In this document: positions 1 to 8,102 of the stretch, piece after piece | Layout: each line of letters begins with the position of its first letter | Position numbering within the stretch: the stretch's first letter is position 1 | Assembly: GCA_028819075.1 (NCBI GenBank) | Contig: JAPPMM010000049.1 | Coordinates: forward strand, 62,001-126,000 | Direction: 5' to 3' | Length of the DNA: 64,000 nucleotides | From: Gammaproteobacteria bacterium | Lineage (GTDB): Bacteria > Gemmatimonadota > Gemmatimonadetes > Longimicrobiales > Gaopeijiaceae | Translations under genes and position numbers: made by a program | The notes under the pieces: model-generated | What the model saw: the letters and a program-made list of their open reading frames with translations, nothing else | What the model was told of the DNA's origin: nothing | Databases searched by the model: none

Positions 1-121
1 TCGGCGGCGAGGGGTTGCCCGGAGCGGTCTCCCGGAGCGCCCCGCGGTCGTGTTCCGCCCGTTTCGGCGGCAGCCACCTCCGGGCGCCATCACCCTGTGG
101 CCGGGGGCGTGCATTCGCGGA
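1..121. other. left-edge stretch, no gene seen
   Basis: These bases lie downstream of the M16 peptidase stop codon. I see no start codon with a ribosome binding site that leads into a recognisable protein, no tRNA-like fold and no clear T-rich hairpin. The long plus-strand frame through this stretch is an antisense shadow of the peptidase genes. Confidence 0.4.
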
Positions 122-1477
122 TCAGAAGTCGTGGTGGACCTCGACCGGGCCGAAGGACTCGAGTTCCGGCGCCACCCGGTCGGCGTCACCTGCCACCACG
201 ACCGTGAGGGCGTCCGGGTGAATCCGACGGCGGGCCGCGCGCACGACGTCGTCGACTCCCACCGCCCGCACCCGCTCGCGATAGTGCGCGAGGTAGTCGG
301 CCGAGAGGCCGTGCACGAACACCCGCGCAATGCCGGACGCGACCTGGGCCGTGGTCTCCATGCGCAGCGGAAAGATGCCCGCCAGGTAGTCGCGCGCACC
401 ACGCAGTTCGGCGGGCGTGGGCCCGCCTGCGACCAGCGCCTCCGTCTCCGCGAGCACCTCCCGGACCGCCGCCGCGGTGACTTCGGTCGCCACCGCCGTG
501 GCGATGCGGAACATCCCGCCGGCGCGCCGGAGGAGGAAGCGCGAGCTCACGCCGTAGGTGAAGCCCTTGTCCTCCCGGAGGTTCAGGTTGAGACGACTGG
601 TGAAGGCGCCTCCGAGCACGGAATTGAGCACGATCAGCGGGAAGAAATCGGGCGTCCTGCGCGGTACGCTGGCATGGCCGATGCGCAGCTCGGACTGAAC
701 CGCGCCCGGGCGATGGACGATCACGATGCGGCGCTCCCCGAAGCGGGCCCCCGCCGTTGCCTCGACGGGAGCAGCCCGGCCCCGCCAGCCGCCGAAACAG
801 TCGGCTGCGAGATCCGTCACTTCCTCCTTCGCGACATCGCCCGCCACCACCAGCGCAGCTCCCTGCGGCCGGTAGCGGCTGGCCGCGTAGTCGGCCACAT
901 GCGCGCGCTCCAGGCCCGCGACCGTCCCTTCCGTGCCCGCCATGGGCCGTCCATACGTGGTGCCTTCGGCGAAGAAGAAGCGCGCGGCGGCGGCAGTGGC
1001 GAGCTGAGCAGGATACATCCGGCGTTGCCGGATCCCGCCAAGCTGCTGCTCGCGGGTGCGCTCCACCTCTTCACCCGGATACCCGGGCGTCAGGACCACT
1101 TCCGACAGCAGCCGGAGCGCCCGCGGAAACCGGTCGGCGGCGCAGGTCAGCGACACCACCGTGGAATCCCAGCCGGTCGAGGTCGCAAGGTGCGTACCCA
1201 TGTCCTCGAGCGCGCAAGCCAGCTCCACCGCCGAGCGGCGGACGGTTCCGCCATGGAGCGCCTTTCCGGACAGCACCGCAAGCCCGGCTCGCGGCCCACC
1301 GACCGTCGCCTCGCCCGCATCCATGACCAACAGAGCGGTCACCAGGGGAACCCCGGGCCGGCGCGCGGTTCGTACCTCCAGCCCGGAATCGAGACGCTCG
1401 CCGTGCACCGCCGGAACCGCGAAGGGTGCAACCGGTCCCGGCCCCGGCGGCGTTGGGGGAAAGCGCTCGGGGCTCAC
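122..1477 (-). CDS. M16 family peptidase-like protein, non-catalytic partner
   Basis: This 451-residue protein has the M16 (insulinase/pitrilysin) fold layout: two homologous halves, with the R/Y-type segment FTYGVSSRF in the second half. The zinc motif HxxEH is missing; the matching stretch near residues 70-90 reads SGKALHGGTVRRSAVELA. It therefore resembles the non-catalytic subunit of two-gene M16 peptidases. It starts with GTG, and that start overlaps the stop of the upstream catalytic M16 gene as GTGA, so the two are probably translationally coupled and form a heterodimer. No signal peptide is evident, so a cytoplasmic location is most likely. Substrate unknown. Confidence 0.85.
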   Translation of the reverse strand: MSPERFPPTPPGPGPVAPFAVPAVHGERLDSGLEVRTARRPGVPLVTALLVMDAGEATVGGPRAGLAVLSGKALHGGTVRRSAVELACALEDMGTHLATSTGWDSTVVSLTCAADRFPRALRLLSEVVLTPGYPGEEVERTREQQLGGIRQRRMYPAQLATAAAARFFFAEGTTYGRPMAGTEGTVAGLERAHVADYAASRYRPQGAALVVAGDVAKEEVTDLAADCFGGWRGRAAPVEATAGARFGERRIVIVHRPGAVQSELRIGHASVPRRTPDFFPLIVLNSVLGGAFTSRLNLNLREDKGFTYGVSSRFLLRRAGGMFRIATAVATEVTAAAVREVLAETEALVAGGPTPAELRGARDYLAGIFPLRMETTAQVASGIARVFVHGLSADYLAHYRERVRAVGVDDVVRAARRRIHPDALTVVVAGDADRVAPELESFGPVEVHHDF

Positions 1478-2745
1478 GCGGATGCCCGCGGCACGTACGT
1501 CAGAATCGCCCGGTTCCCGGGCTCGAGGCGCTCTTCGACCAGGGTCTGCACCGCCTCCGGCGTCACCGCGCGCAGGCGATCGATCTCCGTGGAGATGCGG
1601 GCCGGATCTCCGAACTGGGTCGCAAACATCGAGAGCAGGTCAGCCCGCTGGGCCACGACCTCGAGTTGCCCCAGGATGGCAGTCTCCGCCATGGCCAGGG
1701 CCCTGGCGACTTCCTCGGACGAGATCGCACCAAGTCCCTCGATCTGCTCGACGACGGCCGCCGCCAGCTCCCCGGGATCGACCCCGAGGTTGCCGGTGGC
1801 CTGAACCACCATCATCGCGGCTCCGGTCATCAACGGAAAAACGTGTGCCGCGACATCCTTGGCGAGCCGGCGCTCCAGCACGAGCGAGCGGTGGAGACGC
1901 GACGCCCGCCCGCGTCCCAGAATGTCGCCCGCGACGTCGGCGGCGTAGAAGGCGGGATCGTCGAAGGTGGGCACGCGCATCCCGGCGTAGACCCGCGTGA
2001 GCGGCACATCGGCCTCGACCGTCTGGCCGGCATCGACGTGGTTCTCGCGTTCCGCGTCCGCGTCCCCGGGAATCATCCGCGTCCCGGCTCCCGGAGGAAT
2101 GTCGCCGAAGTAGCGCTTGATCCATTCGAGCGCGCGCCCGGCCTCGAAGCCGCCGCAGAGTGTGAGGACGGCGTTGTCGGGGGCGTAGTAGGCGCGAAAG
2201 AACGACTCGAGATCACCGAGCGTGAACCCGTCGATGTCCTCCAGGGAGCCGATGACCGGATGGCGATAGGGATGCCCCGGTGGATACACCATCGCGAGCA
2301 TGCGCTCATCCCAGTCGCCGTAGGGCTGGTTGTCGTAGCGCTGGCGGCGCTCGTTCTTCACGACGTCGCGCTGGTTCTCGAGCTTCGCGGCGGTGAGTGC
2401 GGGAAGCATCCAGCCCATGCGATCCGCTTCGAGCCACAGCGCCAGCTCGAGATGGTGCGAAGGGAGGGTCTCGTAGTAGTTGGTCCGGTCGAACCAGGTG
2501 GAGGCGTTGGCCGATCCGCCCACGCCCTCAAGCAGCTCGAAGTGCTGGTTGCCGGCCACGTGGCGCGAGCCCTGGAACATCATGTGCTCGAAGAGATGAG
2601 CCAGACCGGTCTGCCCCGGGCCTTCGTTCCGGGAACCCACGTCGTACCAGAGGTTCACCGCGACGATGGGCACGGAGGGCTCCGGGGAAAGGACGATCCG
2701 GAGTCCGTTCTCCAGGCGGTGCTCTTCGCAGGGGATGGAGATCAC
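1474..2745 (-). CDS. M16 family zinc metallopeptidase, catalytic subunit
   Basis: This is the catalytic half of the M16 pair. HLFEH at residues 50-54 is the inverted zinc motif HxxEH, and NERR about 80 residues later supplies the third ligand. I prefer the GTG start at 2745: it follows a GGGAAG-like ribosome site, begins just before the conserved strand (HRLENGLRIV), and leaves 31 bases after the apgM stop. An in-frame ATG at 2856 would add 37 unconserved residues and overlap apgM. The length of about 423 residues is normal for single-domain-pair M16 proteins. The next gene overlaps this one by four bases and encodes its likely partner. Confidence 0.88.
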   Translation of the reverse strand: MISIPCEEHRLENGLRIVLSPEPSVPIVAVNLWYDVGSRNEGPGQTGLAHLFEHMMFQGSRHVAGNQHFELLEGVGGSANASTWFDRTNYYETLPSHHLELALWLEADRMGWMLPALTAAKLENQRDVVKNERRQRYDNQPYGDWDERMLAMVYPPGHPYRHPVIGSLEDIDGFTLGDLESFFRAYYAPDNAVLTLCGGFEAGRALEWIKRYFGDIPPGAGTRMIPGDADAERENHVDAGQTVEADVPLTRVYAGMRVPTFDDPAFYAADVAGDILGRGRASRLHRSLVLERRLAKDVAAHVFPLMTGAAMMVVQATGNLGVDPGELAAAVVEQIEGLGAISSEEVARALAMAETAILGQLEVVAQRADLLSMFATQFGDPARISTEIDRLRAVTPEAVQTLVEERLEPGNRAILTYVPRASA

Positions 2746-2776
2746 AGGTGCTTCCCGGCGGCGGAAGACGACGGTT

Positions 2777-3994
2777 TCAGCTGCCGAACTTCGCCAGCCG
2801 CCCGGCGTGAGCCAAGGCCAGCGACATGATATGCCGCGCGGCGATGGTGCCCACATCGCCCCGCCGGCACGCGTTCTCGGTTAGGCGGCGCCCGGTCGGC
2901 CGGGCGTAGCGCGACCGGATCAGGAGCGGCACCGCGTGCCAGGAATGGCCGGCCATGGTCGCGGGGGTGCTGTGATCACCGGTGACGATCACCACGCCGC
3001 CGTCGTCCAGCCCCGGGAGGAGACGGTCCAGCGCCTCGATGGCGGCGACCTTGCCCTCGAAATCCCCGTCCTCCCCTCGGGAATCCGTGGCCTTGTAGTG
3101 GAAAAAGCGGAAGTCGGCGTGTCCGGCGGTCCCCTGCATCAGTTCCACCGCTTCCTCATCCGAGGCCGGGGTTCCGGCCAGCTCCATCCCGACGAGACCG
3201 GCCGCCCCCCGGTACATGGGATAGCGCGCCACCGCCACCGCCTTGAGCCCATACCGCCGGGAAAAGCCCGCCGGCGCGCGATATTCGGCGAACCCGCGGG
3301 CGAGAAGGCCGTTGGCGACAGGCTCGGTCGCCAGCACCTCCGCCGCCCGCGCGAGAATCTGGTCGGCGATCCGGGCGGTGCGCGCCGACGCCGCGTCCCC
3401 CTCGGGCGCGCGGGGAGGCCGGGGTGGAATGCCGGTCCGCTGCGGGTCGGTGTCGGATACCTCCGCGCCGAGACCGTCGCCGCGCAGCACCATCACGGCG
3501 CGATGCTCCATGACGTGCTGGAAGTGGAGGTCCACCCCTGGAGGCGCGGTCACGCCGTCCTGCAACCGGCGCACCAGCCGCCGGCCGTCCGGGTTGCCGG
3601 GGCGACCCGCGCGGCGGTCGGTCACGCGGCCCCGCCCGTCCAGGGTGGCCAGGTTGAGCCGGGCCGCCACATCCCCCTCGCGCAGGCGAATCCCGACCCC
3701 CAGCGCGGCCAGCACGCCGCGTCCGATCAGGTGGCGGGCGGGGTCGTACCCGAACAGGGCGAGGTGGGCGGGGCCGCTCCCGGGCGTGACCCCGGGCGCG
3801 ACCGGGACGTGCATGCCCAGCGAGCTCTCCGCGGCCATCGCATCCAGGTTGGGCGTGGTCGCCGACTCCAGTTCGGTCAGGCCGGTGGCGGGGTGGGGGA
3901 GCCCGCCGACCCCGTCAACCACGATCAGGGTGATCGCTTCGCTACCCGGCATGCGCTCCACCAGGTCGTCCGGAAACCGCGTCACCCTGCTCAC
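2777..3994 (-). CDS. apgM: 2,3-bisphosphoglycerate-independent phosphoglycerate mutase, archaeal type
   Basis: ApgM interconverts 3- and 2-phosphoglycerate in glycolysis and gluconeogenesis using a metal-dependent alkaline-phosphatase-superfamily fold. Visible motifs are VVDGVGG (25-31), PGSGPAHLALFGYDP (71-85, with the phospho-acceptor Ser73), and GDHSTP followed by GHSWHAVP (from 339), which carry the metal-binding Asp and His residues. The length of 405 residues matches the archaeal-type family and is shorter than the roughly 510-residue bacterial GpmI. The start is GTG, preceded by GGAGGG nine bases upstream. It heads a minus-strand run with the M16 peptidase pair; no functional link between them is known to me. 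Confidence 0.93.
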   Translation of the reverse strand: MSRVTRFPDDLVERMPGSEAITLIVVDGVGGLPHPATGLTELESATTPNLDAMAAESSLGMHVPVAPGVTPGSGPAHLALFGYDPARHLIGRGVLAALGVGIRLREGDVAARLNLATLDGRGRVTDRRAGRPGNPDGRRLVRRLQDGVTAPPGVDLHFQHVMEHRAVMVLRGDGLGAEVSDTDPQRTGIPPRPPRAPEGDAASARTARIADQILARAAEVLATEPVANGLLARGFAEYRAPAGFSRRYGLKAVAVARYPMYRGAAGLVGMELAGTPASDEEAVELMQGTAGHADFRFFHYKATDSRGEDGDFEGKVAAIEALDRLLPGLDDGGVVIVTGDHSTPATMAGHSWHAVPLLIRSRYARPTGRRLTENACRRGDVGTIAARHIMSLALAHAGRLAKFGS

Positions 3995-4192
3995 GCCGCC
4001 CGCCCTCCGTCCGTCATCGGCATCCTGAACCTCGGAGATGATTGACTGACCGTCTGCCCACCGCGCGCGCGCCGTCCAGCCCGTGAACCAGGTTCATCAG
4101 CGAACCGCACGCGGGCAACCCCGTCCCGGGCGCGACGGGGACGGACCCGCTCGCCAGCGCCCGTTTCGGTAGCAAGCGCGCGCCGCTCGCGA

Positions 4193-4198
4193 TACAAT
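4193..4198 (+). promoter_or_regulatory. possible -10 element for the lipoprotein/DsbA operon
   Basis: TACAAT lies 65 bases before the ATG at 4264, in the 269-base divergent gap between apgM and the lipoprotein gene. No convincing -35 hexamer is visible at the right spacing, so this rests on one hexamer only. Confidence 0.25.
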
Positions 4199-4263
4199 GT
4201 ACAAAGGCAGGAACCACGGACCCCCGGCCACCAGCCGGCCCGGTCCCCGCGGGAGGACGCATC

Positions 4264-4635
4264 ATGACGACTCGACCCCTTTTCGCTTTCTGTGTGCTGG
4301 CGACGTTGCTGGCTGCCGGCTGCGCGGGACAGCGACCGCCGCCCGGCATCGGCGGCGAGCCATCGCGGGATATCACCATCTTTGTCGACAACCTCGACTT
4401 CAACGACGCCCGCATCTACATCTCCACCGGCGGCGGACGCACCCGGCTGGGTAACGTTTCCGGCAAGACGCGCCAGCGGTTCACGCGCGAGTGGAGGCTG
4501 CCCACCATCGGCTTCGAAATCGATATGCTGGGAGGCGGCAACTACCGCACCCAGGAGTTGGCGGTCACTGCCGGTGAAATGTTCGATCTCCTGATCCAGG
4601 CCGGCTACGTTCGCCTGATCCCCAGAGGTCGCTGA
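4264..4635 (+). CDS. small exported lipoprotein of unknown function
   Basis: A 123-residue protein with a short N-terminal hydrophobic segment ending in a lipobox, LLAAGC (Cys20), so it is probably lipidated and membrane-anchored. The mature part looks all-beta, with segments such as DITIFVDNLDFNDARIYI and TRLGNVSGKTRQRF, and may be a small beta-sandwich. I do not recognise the family. The start follows a GGGAGGACGC ribosome site. The next gene, a DsbA-like protein, begins three bases after its stop, so the two form an operon and may work together in the envelope. Confidence 0.7.
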   Translation: MTTRPLFAFCVLATLLAAGCAGQRPPPGIGGEPSRDITIFVDNLDFNDARIYISTGGGRTRLGNVSGKTRQRFTREWRLPTIGFEIDMLGGGNYRTQELAVTAGEMFDLLIQAGYVRLIPRGR

Positions 4636-4638
4636 ACC

Positions 4639-5346
4639 ATGAGAAAGGCACATCAGCGTGCCGGGCGGGCGACGATTGCGGCGCTCGCCCTCGCGGCGGC
4701 GATCCCCATGTCCGCCAGCGGGCTGCAGCAGGAGCTTCCCGCCGGGCTCGCGCTCAGCGTGGCGGACGTCGACTTCCTGGAGCGCGCCGACAATTCGCGC
4801 ATCTACATGGTGGACTCCACCTTGGCCCGCATCGACGAGTTCATCGACTTCGGCTGTCCCACCTGCCGGTCCTTCTACATTCTGCGCACCGATTCGCTGA
4901 AGACGAACCTCGTCGACACGGGGAGGGCGAACTTCGTGGTGCGCATGTTTCCGCTGGCCCGTCTCATGCGCGGGTTTCACGCGGCCGAGGCTGCCCTGTG
5001 CGCGGGTGGTCTGAACGACCGGCAGGGCTTCGAGGCGATGCAGCACCGTCTGTACATGAACCAGAGCGTGTGGCAGCCGCTGCAGGACCCGATTCCCGTC
5101 TTCCTCCAGTTCGCGGCCGACATCAACCTCCCGCTGGAGGATTTCCAGGCCTGCCTCATCCGCGACACGGTCGCGCCCCTCATCCTGAGCGACATGAACC
5201 TGGCCCAGGTGCTGTCCGTCGAGGGGACGCCCACGTTCGTGGTCAACCGGGGCGGGGAACTGACCGGAGAGGTCAAGCTCACCGGCGAGGAAGGAATCTC
5301 CTCCTTCGAGGAAGCCGTGACTCGCCTGTCGGGGCCCGGAGATTAG
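4639..5346 (+). CDS. DsbA-like thioredoxin-fold thiol oxidoreductase, exported
   Basis: A 235-residue protein with a Sec signal peptide (about residues 1-28) followed by a thioredoxin-fold domain. The redox motif is CPTC (Cys73-Cys76) in FIDFGCPTCRSF, and the cis-proline loop is EGTPTFVVN near residue 207. The helical insertion between them, with a further Cys in ALCAGG, fits the DsbA/DsbG thioredoxin_4 group. It probably acts in the periplasm as a disulfide oxidase or isomerase. It is transcribed with the small lipoprotein just upstream (three-base gap). CPTC differs from the CPHC of E. coli DsbA, so its redox potential may differ. Confidence 0.82.
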   Translation: MRKAHQRAGRATIAALALAAAIPMSASGLQQELPAGLALSVADVDFLERADNSRIYMVDSTLARIDEFIDFGCPTCRSFYILRTDSLKTNLVDTGRANFVVRMFPLARLMRGFHAAEAALCAGGLNDRQGFEAMQHRLYMNQSVWQPLQDPIPVFLQFAADINLPLEDFQACLIRDTVAPLILSDMNLAQVLSVEGTPTFVVNRGGELTGEVKLTGEEGISSFEEAVTRLSGPGD

Positions 5347-5362
5347 CTTAGTCCAGTTAGTT

Positions 5363-5411
5363 TAGCCAATTCCGGTCTACTTCTTCGGGAAGTACCGCGC
5401 GCAGTTGGCTA
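5363..5411. terminator. hairpin between convergent DsbA-like and fumC genes
   Basis: TAGCCAA (5363-5369) pairs with TTGGCTA (5405-5411). An inner stem, CGGT..ACTTC with GAAGTACCG, closes on a TTCGG loop. It sits between two convergent genes and includes the fumC stop codon. There is no T-run, so intrinsic termination is uncertain. Confidence 0.4.
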
Positions 5412-6830
5412 TTCCTTCGCCGGCAACCCCGGCTCGGTCATTGCGCGCACATCCAGCGCCTCCTCCAGCGTCTCTTCGTCGAGCAACCCCCTCGAGCGCA
5501 CGACGTCGCGCACCGCCCGGCCCTCGCGGGCGGCCTCCTTGGCCACCCCGGCGGCCGCGTCGTAGCCGATGTAGGGGTTGAGCGCGGTCGCGATCGCGGG
5601 GTTCCGGTCGAGCAGTTCGCGCGCCCGCCGTTCGTTGGCCTCGATGCCCGCGACACACCGATCCGCGAAGGCGCGGCTCGCCCCCGCGAGCAGCGTGATC
5701 GACTCGAGCAGGGAGTGGGCGATGACCGGCAGCATGACGTTCAGCTCGAAGTTGCCGCGGCTTCCGGCGATGGTGACCGTAGTGTGGTTCCCGGCGACGC
5801 GCGCCGCGACCATCATCAGCGCCTCCGACATGACCGGGTTCACCTTGCCGGGCATGATGGAACTCCCCGGCTGCACGGCGGGAAGCCGGATCTCGTGAAT
5901 GCCCGAAGTCGGGCCCGATGAGAGCCAGCGGATGTCGTCGGCGATCTTCATCAGGCCGGATGCCGCGGAGTTCAGGGCTCCGGAGGCGCTCACGCAGGCA
6001 TCCTGCGAGCCCTGCGCCGCGAAGTGGTCTTCCGCTTCGCGAAACGCGAGGCCGGTCTCCCGGGAGAGATGCTCGATGGTGAGGCGTGCGAAGTCGGGGT
6101 GGGTATTGATGCCGGTTCCGGTGGCCGTGCCGCCCAGCGCCAGCTCGGCCAGTTCCGTTGAGGCGTGTCGCAGGCGCTCGATGGCGCGCGTGACCTGCAT
6201 CGCGTAGCCGCCGAACTCCTGGCCCAGCCGCACCGGGGTGGCGTCCATCAGGTGGGTGCGGCCGGACTTGAGCACGCCGTCGAAGGCCTCCGCCCTGGCC
6301 GCCAGCAGCTCCCGCAGGTGTTCGAGCGCGGGAATCAGCTCCTCCTCGATCGCGGTGCGCGCCGAGACGTGGATCGCCGTCGGGATGACGTCGTTGGAGG
6401 ACTGGCCGAAGTTGACGTGGTCGTTGGGATGCACGCGGTCGCTGCGATGCACGCCGGAGTCTTCGGAGGTTTCCAGGATGCGGTTGGCCAGCGCCGCAAT
6501 CACCTCGTTGGCGTTCATGTTCGAGGATGTCCCGGAGCCGGTCTGGTAGACGTCGAGCACGAATTCGCCGTCTCGGTCGCCGCGCGCGACCTCGATGGCG
6601 GCCTCGGCGATCGCCCGCGCCGTGTGGCCGTCCAGGTATCCCAGTTCGCGGTTGACCCGCGCGGCGGATTTCTTGATCAGCCCCAGCGCCTGGATGAAGC
6701 GGCGCCCGAACCGTTGGCCGCTGATGGGGAAGTTCTCGAAGGCGCGCTGCGTCTGAGCCCCGTAGAGGGCATCGGCGGGAACGTGAACTTCGCCTAGCGA
6801 ATCACGCTCGACGCGAAACCGGTTGGACAT
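5409..6830 (-). CDS. fumC: class II fumarate hydratase
   Basis: Fumarase C reversibly hydrates fumarate to L-malate in the TCA cycle. The 473-residue product carries the superfamily signature [10 protein letters not shown] (322-331, with the catalytic serine), [10 protein letters not shown] (97-106) and HPNDHVN (134-140), all typical of iron-independent tetrameric fumarase rather than aspartase. I chose the ATG at 6830 because CCGGAGG lies nine bases upstream; an ATG at 6860 would add ten unlikely residues. The gene diverges from panE across about 185 bases. The succinate dehydrogenase that makes its substrate is encoded about 5 kb further on. Confidence 0.95.
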   Translation of the reverse strand: MSNRFRVERDSLGEVHVPADALYGAQTQRAFENFPISGQRFGRRFIQALGLIKKSAARVNRELGYLDGHTARAIAEAAIEVARGDRDGEFVLDVYQTGSGTSSNMNANEVIAALANRILETSEDSGVHRSDRVHPNDHVNFGQSSNDVIPTAIHVSARTAIEEELIPALEHLRELLAARAEAFDGVLKSGRTHLMDATPVRLGQEFGGYAMQVTRAIERLRHASTELAELALGGTATGTGINTHPDFARLTIEHLSRETGLAFREAEDHFAAQGSQDACVSASGALNSAASGLMKIADDIRWLSSGPTSGIHEIRLPAVQPGSSIMPGKVNPVMSEALMMVAARVAGNHTTVTIAGSRGNFELNVMLPVIAHSLLESITLLAGASRAFADRCVAGIEANERRARELLDRNPAIATALNPYIGYDAAAGVAKEAAREGRAVRDVVRSRGLLDEETLEEALDVRAMTEPGLPAKE

Positions 6831-7015
6831 GCCGGGAACCTCCGGATGTTGGGGATGCATGGCTTTCCTTTTCGCGCCTCCAAGATAATTGTCCCGGCGC
6901 GGGAAAGGACGGGTGCGCGGGTGTGGCTGCCTGTAGCTTGCGTGGCCACCTTCGCCCGGATGGCGGCGCCCCGCCGCACAACGATGTCTTTCGAGTCTGA
7001 CTCGGAGAGCTGCTG

Positions 7016-7957
7016 ATGCGCATCATCATCTACGGAGCCGGCGCTGTCGGCGGGTACTACGGGGCGCGGCTGGCCCAGGCGGGCGAGGAGGTGGTCTTCG
7101 TCGCGCGTGGACGTCAGTTGGCGGCATTGCGGTCGGACGGCCTGCGCGTGGAGAGCATCTGCGGCGATGCACGTCTGGAGCGCGTCGCCGCCACCAATGA
7201 CCCCGCGTCGCTCGGGCAGGCGGACGCCGTGCTGGTCACCACCAAGACCTGGCAGGTCGGGGCGGCCGGGCGGGCGCTACGGCCGCTGGTGGGGGGCGGC
7301 ACGGTCGTGGTCCCGCTCCAGAACGGCGTGGAGGCGGCCACCCAGCTGGACCGGTCGCTGCCGGCCGAAGCGGTGGCCGGCGGCCTGACCCGCATCCTGT
7401 GCGAGCTGGTCGAGCCCGGCCGCATCCGGCACACCGGCATCGACCCGGTGATCGTGATGGGAGAGCGGGACGGGCGCCGGACCGGCCGCTGCGACCGTCT
7501 GGCGGAAGCGCTGGAGCGAGCTCCCGGGATGTCCGTCGTGGTCTCGGGCGACATCGAGGCCGAGCTCTGGCACAAGCTTCTCCTCATGGCCCCCGTGAGC
7601 GGCGTCTGTTCGGTGGCGCGGATGCCCCTTGGTGCCGTGCGCGCCACCCCGCCCGCCCGTGAACTCCTGCGCCGCGCGATGGAGGAAACCGCCGCGGTGG
7701 CCGCGGCCCGCGGGATACGCCTGCCGGATGGCGTAATTGCGGATGCGCTGGCCTTCTTCGACGGCCTCCCGCCAGACTCGATCCCCTCGATGCATCGCGA
7801 CATCGCGGGCGGCCGGCCCTCCGAGCTGGAGCAGCTGAGCGGCGCAGTGGTCCGGCTGGGTCGCGAGTGCGGGGTGGCCACTCCGATCCACCAGTTCATG
7901 CACGCGGCCCTGCTTCCGTCCGAGCTTGCCGCGCGCGGAGAAGGGACGGGGCGGTAG
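7016..7957 (+). CDS. panE: 2-dehydropantoate 2-reductase (ketopantoate reductase)
   Basis: PanE reduces ketopantoate to pantoate with NADPH in pantothenate/coenzyme A synthesis. The 313-residue protein opens with the Rossmann motif [14 protein letters not shown] (7-20) and has the family segments [14 protein letters not shown] and [17 protein letters not shown]; the Lys in this last segment aligns with the catalytic lysine. A GGAGAG ribosome site precedes the ATG. Other ApbA/PanE-family enzymes act on different 2-oxoacids, so the exact substrate is inferred. The stop lies about 145 bases before the SelD-fusion start. Confidence 0.88.
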   Translation: MRIIIYGAGAVGGYYGARLAQAGEEVVFVARGRQLAALRSDGLRVESICGDARLERVAATNDPASLGQADAVLVTTKTWQVGAAGRALRPLVGGGTVVVPLQNGVEAATQLDRSLPAEAVAGGLTRILCELVEPGRIRHTGIDPVIVMGERDGRRTGRCDRLAEALERAPGMSVVVSGDIEAELWHKLLLMAPVSGVCSVARMPLGAVRATPPARELLRRAMEETAAVAAARGIRLPDGVIADALAFFDGLPPDSIPSMHRDIAGGRPSELEQLSGAVVRLGRECGVATPIHQFMHAALLPSELAARGEGTGR

Positions 7958-8102
7958 GCGATCGACCCGCGATGCACGTTTAGCAGCGCCCCCCTCGGGT
8001 CAATCGCGGTCGCCCACTCCCGGTCCGCGCGCATCCCGGAAGACCCGAACCTTGAACGGCGCCTCGCTGAAGCGGCATCTTCAGGCCATGCACAGGGGTG
8101 CC

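Noticed and set aside
50-1804. Long plus-strand open frame over the M16 genes
   Set aside because: High-GC antisense shadow with no domain, while the minus strand carries clear M16 motifs.
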